A stretch of 64,000 nt of DNA from Xiphias gladius. Its lineage: Eukaryota; Chordata; Actinopteri; Istiophoriformes; Xiphiidae. The notes under the pieces were generated by a model. It did not search any database. It saw only the letters and a list, made by a program, of their open reading frames with translations, and was not told where the DNA came from. Location of the stretch: positions 12,673,001 to 12,737,000 of the forward strand of contig NC_053413.1 in assembly GCF_016859285.1 (NCBI RefSeq), given 5' to 3'. A program made the position numbers and the translations under genes. This document shows, piece after piece, positions 31,886-43,566 of the stretch. Positions within the stretch are counted from its first letter, which is position 1; every line of letters begins with the position of its first letter.

Positions 31886-34800
31886 TGCACATGGTCAGTA
31901 TTTAGTTGGCCGATTACAGTAAATTTCCTTATATTTATATTTTACAACTGCTTGCCAGCACAATACATAAATGAGAGATTCACTATTTCTCCACCAGAAT
32001 GGCTTTTTTGAGAAATATTTACAAAAATCACAATCAAACACATCAATTAAGTAAAATATTAAAATTCCAATAATCATAACATATTTAGAGACTTCCATGT
32101 TTGTGTCTCGTCAGATTTTATTTGTGGCTGGGGGGGTGCATTGGGGGGCTTGGATTCAGGACCTCAGCATTTCTAAAATCCTGACTACTGCCATGCAAAC
32201 AATACATATGTATTTTACATACGGGGTTAATTTAAAGGCAGTAAATGAAAAGTTTATTTTGTCCTTTTAATCAATGTACAGTGGTAGAGAACAAAATAGC
32301 AGGGACAGCTGGCAATATAATACAATAAAACAGTCCTGCAATAATGACTGTCTACAGTATGTGGAGCTTATGCTAAAGGTCAGGTCAGTAGATGGGGTCA
32401 GAGTCTTCATTTAAACATAAGGCTGGGCTTTAGGATGTTGTAGTAGATTACATAATGTTGTCAGGTGGGCCTGTTTCTTTGTCCACCTCATCTATTTAAG
32501 AACTCTACATGTTTTGTTTACTCATTGTTTATAGCTATTACATAACAAACCAGTAGCTCATAAAGATAGGCCTAATAAAATAGGGCACAGGGGACATTTA
32601 AAAAAAAAAATATATATATATAAGTGTTATTATTTTTTAAATTAGTTGATATGTTGGGAGGATGGGGTTGAACTGAGGTTGTGCACTAAACCTGAAAGGA
32701 GGTGGTTTAAATACATATCTGGCCGTAGTTTGAGAGGGAAGAGTGAGTCAGTTGGTGCTGTCCAGGTGAAGGGATCAGCTCTGAAATCAGACTGAGGTAA
32801 GGTCAGCCTCCAGCCTCTCTCTCCTCTCCATCTCCGCGTGGACTAGGCCTCATGGCCGCCCGTTACAACATGACAGCTTCAACTTAATCCTCATTAAGTA
32901 CTGTAACAATACAGGAAGTAGCTGCTGCAGTCACGATTAGACGGGCTCACTATTTGGCAGGAAATGGTCCCTCTCAGCTACGTCCAAGGCACCTAGAGCG
33001 TCCCAAAACTTTTCACTTTATTCTCACTGATCTTCCCCCTTTAGTGTCGATAGTTTCTCGGCAGCAGTGGGCGTTAGGAAATAAGGGAGGGGAGGATAAA
33101 ATATGGTAATCTGACGAAATTATGTTCTGTGTTCTAACGTTTATATAAACTAAAAGACTGGATGAGCTCTCGGTGGGGTCTCCATTGAACACCGAAGTAT
33201 ATGATCGGCTGCGTAACGTCACGTTCATACATGATCATACAGGACAATTATGTTTGAAATTTCAAAATAATATGTTTTCTGAATGTGAATCAAGACAAGT
33301 ACCAATTGAACTTGTTATCCGGCCGCGTGTTTACTTTCATATTTCAACAATTATTTTGTCAAGGTCTGGTCTAATATGCTGGATATTTGTATTCAAAGCG
33401 TCTTTTTAGCTGATATAGCAGCAAAAAGTGCGTGTGTTTAATCATTTTTGTAAATTTGAATAATTTAATTGTCTTTCAAGTAATTTATGTTTTCTTAGAT
33501 TGGCAAACTTCCAACTGACTGTTGGAAAAAAAAATACTCCTACATATTTCAATATAGGGCAAATTAATGGCATATTAAGCAGAATAATTAATGTTTTAAG
33601 ATATGTAATTGTACTCTGATTCAGCAAACTAGTACAGACAATTGTAATTAACGTTGCTTCCACAAAGTCCAGATAATATCCTATTAAGACCGTTTATTTC
33701 AATGTGTGGCCTATTTTATTAGTGTTTTAAACATCTTTTGATTTTTGGACATTTATATTGACCTGTAAATAATTCCCAGTCCTGTTCTAACGTACGTGCA
33801 ATTGTTTGTACAATCTGTACATTGTACAACTAGTGTATTGGATTACTGCCCTCATTTCATAATCAGATTACATTGATGTAGTTACATGTAATCGATGTAA
33901 TAAAAAATGGTAAAAGAGTCACTGTAGTTTGTCTCCCTCTGTGGCGGGACCCTTGCAGGCTGGCTGCTCACTGAAGAGTAAACCTGAAGAGTACAGACAA
34001 ATATAATGACTGATCTGTGAATAATCTTTGGCCCGATGGATTATCCTTCGTTTGAACTGTAACCAACTGGCTTTCTATCTCACATATTAAGGTTTAAATG
34101 AGATGTGACATACTGTATGCCACATCCCTTCCTGAGATATTTCCCACTCAGCAGTTTCTCTAAACATTTCTCTGTATCCCATTCACTCATATGACAGTAA
34201 TCCCTGCAATTTTTAAAAGCTTGGAACAACCTCTCAGACAGCTGGATTTCAGCACTTATTATCTGAATCATGAGACCTTTCGATGACCTTTTTCCATAGC
34301 AGATGACCCGATCCTCATCTCTCTCACGATCTTGATGGCCTTGGCATTGGACAAAAGTTTTGTCATCTCCTCCAAAGTTTACTCAGTTGTGTGTGTGACT
34401 AGTTGTAGTGACACATTTTTGCTGTTGTGTTGGTTATGTACTCAAGCGTGTTGAATGTGAACTGAAACAATGGCAATTCAGACTCATCACACTCGGTCTT
34501 CTGATAACAATACACAGTGTTGTGTCTTTTTTGAGGAGACAATCATTAGTCAAGCATAAATAACACAGACACCACCATGCAGGGTGCATATTAAACCCAG
34601 GAGTTTCATTCTGACAAACTCGTGGATGTTAATTAGCAGCAGATGATTAAATTTTCCAGTTATCATTTCAGCCTGTTATTGACAACTGCCAACTAAAGCT
34701 TTAACCCCTCAAACTTTTGAAGAGGGCAGGCTACAATTTTAATCTGAGCTCTTATGGTTGAATTTCATCTTTTAATATAAAATTTTTATTTTTTGGCGTT

Positions 34801-36697
34801 AAGGGACCAATGTCAGTATGTCTGTTTTTAAGTTTTAGCGTTATATCTATATATCGTGCAAACTTTACATTTTTTGTTGACCGTTTTTGAATGAATGCTG
34901 TGAAGCTTCAGATTTTTGGATGTACTGTGTGTATTCTTCCCTACTGTTAAAGGTATTCACTGGTTTCCATTAATTTCTGTATGCCATAAAAATAACATGC
35001 AGACATTTGAAACGTGATTGAGTTATACAATCCTTCACTGTGTGGTAATGCAGTGTAAGTGCCAACTGATCTGAAAAATCTGCTCTGCATTATGCTAACA
35101 CAATAAAGTAAATGTCACAAATCAATACAGACTTCACAGTGACAACTTCAGCAAGTATCAACAGTCTCTTTGCAGATTTCCGTTATGTAAGGGAAAGAAA
35201 TGAAAACAGAAGGGAAAAAATATATTCAAACAAACATCTGGTAGGGTAATTTAATGTCAGCACTTTGATTTTATCGTCATTGTTTCATTTCAAAACAGTT
35301 ATGAATGGTGAGAAGCAGTGACATAAAGTCCCTGCAGCACACAGAGCATCTGCACCTCTCTATATTCATTGCTTAGCTTCAATCTCTTTGCATGAGGTAT
35401 CTCATAGCTTTGGTACGTCAAATTTTAAAGGCCCATTCAATATGAATAATCTAGTCATTCTACTTTTTAATTTTTATTCATAAAAAGTCATAAATGTGTT
35501 GAAGTTACGCATAGTTAAAATAACGAGGAAAACAACAAATTAAACATTCAACTTCAACATTCAACACACTGTAAAATTGCAATAAAATAAATGGCATCCA
35601 TTTTTATTGCAGCAAATACTTTGCAAATGACAAAACTCAGTAGTTTATTTTGAAATAATAAAAACTGAGTACAGAAATCTGTATAACAAATGTCTTTACT
35701 AGATCAAACTAAAATGTACCTTTCCTACATCAGCATAAGTAAATTGACAGTCCTACGAGTTAATAACAACAATGGCAAAGAACAAATGTATCTGCTATAA
35801 TGAAAAGAAACATTAAATAAGTTATTTAAATACAGATTTATACTGCCATCATCTGGAAGAAATTAGTAAAACAGGAACAGAGAAAAATAGTTGTAAAAAA
35901 AAATAATTATTCCAAAAGGCTTAGATGGAAAAGATAAAAATGTAGGTTTCATCATGAAACAACATATGTGCAAACAGGTAACAGTCAATTTTATTTAGTA
36001 GAAATATTACTATTATCACTAGTTTCTTGACTCCAGGCAAAATGTGCACAGCATATAAACACACACCACAGTGAGAGTGAAATGGTAAAAATCTAAAGGG
36101 AATTACAGTCAGGCAGCAAGTTGACTGAATTGCAATGTCAACACATTACCCAAATACTTTTTTGATGCATCACAGTAACATAACATGTTTAAAGTTCACT
36201 TCTCTTACCTTCAGAACATTAATACACACTACTGGATGCCAGGCAAGCCAATGAATGCATTTATATAAAATGGCTGGCTGGTTTCAAGGTCTGCTAAGTC
36301 TAATATAATTTTAAATTGTCATCGATCTCAGCTCAGCATGAATGTTCACATTTGTTCCTCTTCGGTGAATAAACCACATGTGCAGCTGAACCACCAAAAA
36401 CATATCAAATATATCACTACACTACAATAAGATCTTCACAGATATATAGTATACCATATATCCAAATGTATCCTTACTAATACTGTGTATCGGAACTGGC
36501 CAAACACTGCTTTGAAAAGACAGACTTTGAGTTCATGCACAACAACAGACTGAGTCCCTGACTGACTTATCTTAAAATCTATGTGTTCTCCCAGAATCTT
36601 TATTTTACTTCATCCAAAATAAAAATACCTCCTTGCTTGTCATGCAGGACAGACTTAAGAGGTAAGCTAAATGAGTGGGAAAAATCTAAAGAATTTC
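31886..36697. other. Intergenic DNA, no gene seen
   Basis: AT-rich DNA with short homopolymers and a TA run near 32606-32623. A possible exon edge (CTGAG/GTAAGG near 32794) has no partner that I can see. The open frames are short and unrecognisable. AATAAA on the minus strand near 36600 could be a distal mau2 poly(A) signal. Confidence 0.45.
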
Positions 36698-36929
36698 AAA
36701 GGAAAAGTTTGACATTTTCAGATATATATATATATATATTGATGAGAAGGTGGATCCCACTCTATAGCCGTTTCCCCTCTTCGAGTCTTTATGATAAGGT
36801 AAGTTAGCTGTCTGCTGACGGAAGCTTCATATTTCCTATACATGAGAAATGAGAGTGGTATCAATTTTCTCATTTAACTCAGCATGAAAGCAAAGGAGTG
36901 TGTTTCCCAAAATGCTGAACTTTCCCTTT
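36698..36929 (+). mobile_element. Internally deleted MITE with AAAGGAAAAGTTTGACATTT ends
   Basis: The left end AAAGGAAAAGTTTGACATTT and the right end CCAAAATGCTGAACTTTCCC are inverted repeats. The interior GATGAGAAGGTGGATCCCAC and GAAGCTTCATATTTCC are words I know from a common percomorph MITE that is normally longer, so this copy has lost its centre. A TA run sits at 36720-36739. It may fall in the mau2 3' UTR. Confidence 0.75.
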
Positions 36930-37276
36930 AATTTTTCATTTGTTTTAGAGCTGGTAGAAAAAAAGTTATTACAACCATTCCACAGTGTGCCAGTGTAATA
37001 AAAGTTGGCCCATAATACATTATGTTTTCCCAAATATTTAAATGATTTAAAATCCAGTCATAATGCCCCAAAATGAGTGAAGGAATGCTCTGAATGGAAG
37101 TCTGCCAAATGACACAGTGCAGTATGCCCTCTTTTTCTAATTTAGTTTTCCTGACTTCCTATCATCTTACCCTTCTATCAGGTGTTTCTCCTTTTTTCTG
37201 CTTTTTTTCCCCGTCATTATTTTCCTGCAATTGCTCTCGTGTGTCTCCTCTTCCCTGTCGCATTGCGATGTTGTTC

Positions 37277-40200
37277 TCAGAGGAGGCTGGCCAGGCTGGT
37301 CGTAGGTCCATTCTGAGGCTGAAACTGCACAGGGGGGAGGCCGTCTGTCCACTGCAACACAAGACATTACAACATTACTCTCTTTCAAAATCCAAGCAGG
37401 GTGGATTGACCTGCTGTTTGTAGGCTGGCTAACTGATATTATGCTTACACTGATGAGGTTGTGCTCAGGGAGGCTGCAGGCTGCGATGTGGTCCTGCAGG
37501 AGCTGCTGGGAAAAGTTCTGGTGCATCTGAGCTGCCTCGTGGGCATCCATGGTGTTTCCACAAGCCTTGTTCAGATCTGCTTGGTAAAAGAGCGTTGTGA
37601 ATACTGATGACCACAGCAGCAGTTTTATGTTTAACGGTTCTGGACCATAACGTCAGGTCCACCCTTGAATATTCTTAGGTGTATAAATATATTGCAGTGT
37701 GATTAAGTGTTTCCACTGTCTACTTCTAATTCAGTTGCGGCTACATTGCTCTGCGGTGTATTATTATTACAACTGGATGATAGATGAGCATCGCTACTTC
37801 CTCTGCAGGAAGTCTCTCCCAGCACGATTACTGAATATTGGTGCACAATGGCTAGTTGGATTTAGCTGAACCGCCTCCGCTGAACTGGCCAACCATAAAA
37901 AGTGACATTAATCTTTTGAATAGCTAAATTGTAATGGCATATACGTTTTTTTTTCTTCTGTTGTAGAAATATATCCAGGTAATGTTATGGTGTGTTTGTG
38001 TGGCTGATAAAAAGCTAAAACATAAAACAATAACATGGGCCAAAAAACCCAAGTTACATCACCAGGAGCTGCTTTGCCCTGCTAGTAACTTGACAGTGAC
38101 TGGCAGTGTCAGCAGGTGCCATCATCAGACCAAGAAAATCCACTGGTACACAACAAAAATCTAAATCGGATAGGCAGACTGCATTTAAATTTACTGCACA
38201 GCACATGTATATATTCTGGGTTGAAGCCACTGCATTTTGGGACACTCCATGAGTGTTCCACTTGCGCCCCCATCAGGCCAAAATATAAACATATCTTCCA
38301 ATAGGCAGACTGCAATGAAAGTTGTGAATTTCACCCCTGGGATCGATTAATTATTATCTTATTAAAATTTGTGGGATGTAATGAACAGTTCAGCTTGCAA
38401 AGGCAAGCACAGGTAAGGTTGTGGTCTTTCTTGTCTTAACATATTTTGGATAAATATGTCGTGTACCGTACCTTTGAGAAGTGCAGAGGACCACAGCTGC
38501 ACAGACATGTCCGGGATCTTGCTGGCAAGCTGCATTGCAGGAACCACCATATTGTTACTTTCCTGGAGAAAATATGGAACCAGACATGTAGTCAAGATCA
38601 CATCTACAGTGCTAAGACATGGGTACTACTGCGTGTGGTGTAATGGATAGTATATTTCGTGATTTGTGAACTCACCCTGTGGTTGCCCAGGACAAAGAAG
38701 ATGTGGCCCAGTAGGACTAGTGAGCAAGCAGTCAGCCTATTTAGATCCTCAGCATTAGACATCTTCAGGGTCTCCCTTAGAAATCTTCTGTTGATGAAAG
38801 TTTGCATTTAAAACTTTCGTATTCTAAACTTAGGCGCAGAACATCAACACTTGTAAACTTTACATTGCTCATAGGCAGTAATTGTCTTACTTGGCTTCGT
38901 TGTAACGTCCCTGGAAGAAAGACAGGAGCCCTCTGATGTAAAAGGCTGCAGCCCGTAGACAATGAGAGCTGGAGAAGTCAAAGTTACATTATTTCAAAAT
39001 CCTGCCAAAAAACAGTTAACAAACTTATATGATGTGATACTGTCTCTATAGTTACCTGACAGGAAAGTTGTGATCTGGGTTAATCCTCTCCAGAAGGCTG
39101 TACAGCTGTTGATTCAAAAAAATAAGTTAGAATCAAAGTAAAGGAAAAACATATACATGTACATTTGTAAATGTTTAACTGCTGGGGGAAGGAAATGGCT
39201 TTCTGACCTCTTGATGTCTGTTGCCTTCCCGGATATAGACACTGGCCAGGTTGGTCACAATGAACGTCCACAACTCCTGGTGTGTTGTCATCTAACAGAA
39301 GGAAAAAAAAAGAAAGAGAGACACTGACAACATTGAGTCATCTACACCTCACACAGCCGAGGGTTTTAAACCCCAAACTATTCCTTTTTTGAAATGACAA
39401 AGAAATGTTATATTTATCGCTGTCACATGATCGCCTTGTGTCTTCGAAAATGTTTTACGGCACCAATAAAAATCCAATTTTTAGTAGATTAAAGTCAACA
39501 TATTTTGATGTTCTACTGGGCTTCAGTGGTCTGGATAAACCCAAAGGGTGGCAGACAGAGGCGACAGTGATGATATGAAACTCACCTGTAGAGCAGCAGT
39601 GAACTGAGCCTCAGCGTTATCCATGCAGTTCACCGAGATACAGTAGAGGCCCTGAGACAGAAACAGGAAACAGACGTGAATGTTTCATATTATCTGGGAC
39701 AGATGTATCTTGTCGACAGTGAACAGTTGTACTTTACAACAAAACCATAAAAAAACTGAATTGTTCAAACAACAAGTTAACAGCATTTGGCTACATACTT
39801 CAGTGGAATGAAGAGGTGATTATTGACTTTTGATAAAGGCTCCTACAGAGTAATGCGTTATTGCCATTCTGACAGCTGTATCTTGTCTCATTTGTTTTAT
39901 CATAAGACAGCTTGTGTTGTCTTTTCTTGTGGACCTACCAGCAGTGTATGAAGCTGGGCAGCATGACTGGTAAATAACCTGGGAGACTGCTGGCAAAGCT
40001 GACAAACCTGAGAAATCTAAACACAGACAAAGACCATCACAATCTTAAACGAGACAGACAACCTGCAGAGTACACTGCTGTTATGGAATCGCTGCTTCTG
40101 TTCACAATCAGCAACTGTCTGGAGACAAGCAGATTTTCCTTCACAGCTGATGACTCACCTCTTGTAAAGCTGTGGCCTTGTGTCCGGTGACGAGCCGGCA

Positions 40201-42533
40201 CATGATGATATGCTCCAGCAGGATGACTTGGAACGTGGACAGGATGGGACTGCTGTCCAGCACTTTGAACACATACAGACGGATCGGAGTTGATTCAACA
40301 TCACGGACATCGAGGGGGAAATCATCAACGAGAGTATTCCAACAAACTTACTCTTCAGCTTCTCCAGCTGCATGAGAGCTTTGTCTGTGTACTTTTGTGC
40401 CTTCTCCAAATATCCCGCTTGCATGGAGTGCATCACCGTCACCTTTTTTGTATTAAGAAAAAAACAAACAAAACAAACAAAACAAAAACAAGACATATCC
40501 TGTTGCAGTTACACAACATAGAATATTACGCTCTTTTCAGAATGCACGCATGTGACAAAATCTCACCAGGTACACGAGCACACACATGTGCTCTTTGGGC
40601 AGCCAGTGGAAGAGAGCTGCTGGATTAGTGGGAAGGATCTCATCATCATGAAGAGTGGAGATGGTCTGGATACACTGCTGAAGCTGCTTCAGACATGGCT
40701 TCACACTCTTTACCTGAACCCAACATATAGATAAATGCGTGCCTGGCATTGGCATGATATTGGTTGCGAATACTGAGACATATCAATGCGGCTGTACCTG
40801 TCCAGCATCCAGGTAGTGTGTAACCTGCAGCACGAGGAAGAAAACTCTGAGGGACTCCTTCTGAATGGGGTTTCCCTGCCAGTTCTCCACAATGGTCCCG
40901 CACAGCGTCAGCAGAGGATGCACCTCGCTCAGCTTCCGCTCCATCAGCAGCAGCTGGAGGGCCACAGATGCATATGTAGTTTACAGAATTGCATGGTAAG
41001 AAAACAACACAAATAATATGTAAACTGCCTTTAATTAGCAGAGAATTATTTAAGCTTACCATTCCTTTACTTAATAAGAACAGAGCTCTGTAGGAAGAAG
41101 AAAAGAACATCAAAGTTAATGTGAGATAATAAGCAATAAATATGTGCAACATTTCTCTGTAACACATACAACTTTTTGTCATCATTGCTCGACGTATGTG
41201 CAATACTAAACTTCACGTAAGCAATGTGCAATATTATTCTATGTAGAGACATGCAATAGTACACCTCATGTAAATACACTTATGAAGTACATTTTTTTTT
41301 CCTCTCTTAACTATGTTTGATACGTACCCTTGTCTATATCCTGCTGCTGCTGTAATGATGCAAATTTTCCCCCCATGGGATTAATAAAATGTCATCCTAG
41401 CTTATCTTAAAATACAGATCAATATAAAACACCCCAGTGTGATCTTTTTACCGTGTGTACTCTGATCCCATGACTCTTGCATACTCTGCTCCGACTCCGA
41501 GGAGGTCACAGGCAGATACCAAGTCCTTTTCTAGTGCATGTAATTGCTGAGAAAGAGAGAACATCAGACACATAAATGCTCCAAAAGAATTTACCAACTA
41601 TGAATACGTTTGTAATGCATGATATTTTCTTACTGCCAGCTGAAAAAGCAGTCTGCAGTGCCAGTAGGGAGTTTGCTGAGAGATCTGGATGGCCTTCCGC
41701 AACACCGGCTTGGCCGAGTCCACAAGGTTCTTGAAAACAGAAGCCAGCAGGTGAGTTACAATGAGCAAAACAACCAAGCTACTCTTGCAGTTAAGTTATA
41801 CCCTAATGAAACATTATACTATATATAAATATAGCTATATAAGTCTCCCAACCACTACTTTTCACATTCCATTATTATTACGGGATGACTGGATGCACCT
41901 ACCTGTTGACAGTAGAACTCTGATAGAATACTTGCTGCTTCAAACTTGACATCTTCAAATTGAGATATCTGACATAAATCATTAAGGAGTTTTTTTTTCT
42001 CTCTCGCCCCATCACCAGGAGGGTTAATGCCAAGATAGATCCTGAACCAAAACATGTACATGCATATAACTTCATATCATTCAGAAAAAGGATACTTGCT
42101 GTGATATGAACCACTGTGGGGAAAATAAGAAAAATAAACATTAAAGTCAGCATCACAGTGGGCATCGATTTTGACAGTGAGCTTGTGCAATGAATAAAAA
42201 AAAAGCATTACACACTGAACGTGTTTCAAATGTTCATCTTTTTCAGTGATTCATTGTACCACAGCCCGGTTATCAGACGCTGTGGCTGCTGCTGCTCACC
42301 GCTTTCTCCAGGTGAGTCTGGGCCAGCTCGCTGTTCTTTGTGTGGCGGTACAGCACTGAGCCCAGCTGCAGGTGAGTCCGGGCCTCGACCCTCGGGGGCG
42401 GCTTGAACTGAAACACCGCCTGCAGACAGTGGACGCACAGGCGAATCTTCGGGGGACTAGACGTACGGAAATGTTCTGCAAAGCCCAACAGGGCCAGGTA
42501 CCAGGGCTCCGGGGCCTCTGTGCTCGCTGCCAT
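37277..42533 (-). CDS. mau2: MAU2 sister chromatid cohesion factor (SCC4)
   Basis: TPR-type scaffold that with NIPBL forms the loader placing cohesin on chromatin (family knowledge). Nineteen coding exons: 42300-42533, 42096-42113, 41903-41968, 41634-41729, 41452-41546, 41060-41087, 40798-40953, 40567-40713, 40352-40442, 40159-40262, 39939-40016, 39586-39651, 39208-39291, 39056-39105, 38891-38968, 38676-38787, 38472-38562, 37449-37576 and 37277-37351. They total 1797 nt, or 598 aa; human has 613, the difference being mostly a longer alanine-rich N-terminus in human. The start [20 protein letters not shown] and the end PTTSLASLL match the family. Internal segments such as [36 protein letters not shown] and [19 protein letters not shown] are near-identical to human. 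Exon 2 is only 18 nt (WFISQQ). One donor, HQE/GTCAGA at 39208, is weak. Head to head with armc6. Confidence 0.97.
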
Positions 42534-43566
42534 CTGGAGCTATCCGAGGACAGAACAACAACAAAATATAACCGTTTACCGCTGGACCGACGGCCTCCCG
42601 TGTATTTTCTGCCTCAGTCATTTGCATGAATCTGAACGCTAGTGCCGAGCTAGCCAGAAGAAGAAGAACTTCCGGTTCTTGTTTTCAAAATAAGACCATA
42701 TGCGTAACAGTTAGAAGAACATAACATAGGTTATTGTAGTGAAATGACAGCAACAAAAATTAAGTATTTAAGACTACCCATCACAAAAAAGACATTTCGC
42801 TAAAACCTACTTGACATAGTTCACCGCGGGAATATTATAGATTACTAAAATGCCTCCTTTACTTTGAAGGGAGAGGCGTCAAAATAAAACTTTCCCTTAA
42901 TGTCTGCTCGGTTATCTTCAATTTAACGGACATTCGCGAAGTGGTGTACTCTTCTTGATACGAAACATGGGCAACTCCGTTTGCATCCCTACACTAGTCA
43001 TGGCTATGGCAATGCAAAAGAAAAGCTATGAAATCGTTCTCTTGAGGTAAAAAAAAAAAAAAAAAATCTTTTTGTGGAACTAATGTTTTGCAGTCTGTGT
43101 TCCGACGGAGCAAATGTATGAGTGGGACCTTTTGCGGAATTTATTCGCTATTCACTTTCACTGTTCCGCACAATTCACGCCCCGCGCTCGTTGTTGAGAG
43201 CTGCAAGTAGTGAACACAACCGACTACGTAATGTGTGTAAATCGGCAGTGGTGGTAGGTTCATTCATACCAGTGGAGCAGGCTGTCTGTCACTGAGCGGT
43301 GGTATCAGTTAAGTGATTTAACATATATCTTTTACCACGATATTTTTCTTAAATGGGAAGAATACTACATTATAAGAGCTTTACGTAACGGAAGCTTTGT
43401 AAATTTCAGCAGCCATGGCCGGGTACAGGGAAAGGAAACAAAACATCTGATAGCTAACAATAGCTGTCACTAGCTGTCTTGGGTAAATGTTTTTTTGTTT
43501 TTTTTTTTCATCTTTTGACAACACCTTTATCACACTGCATTTCAGATTGGAAAATAGCGGGGCAAA
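42534..43566. promoter_or_regulatory. Shared intergenic region between mau2 and armc6
   Basis: The start codons of mau2 (minus) and armc6 (plus) are 1033 bases apart with no gene between, so this interval must hold both promoters and 5' UTRs. The part next to mau2 and the part at 43080-43280 are GC-richer. armc6 coding sequence begins in an exon that follows ACTGCATTTCAG at about 43545, so armc6 also has at least one upstream non-coding exon here. An A-homopolymer lies at 43049-43066. Confidence 0.6.

Noticed and set aside
40646-41203. 185-codon minus-strand frame in the mau2 region
   Set aside because: It reads through introns and out-of-frame exons; the true exons 40798-40953, 40567-40713 and 41060-41087 are in another frame and match MAU2.
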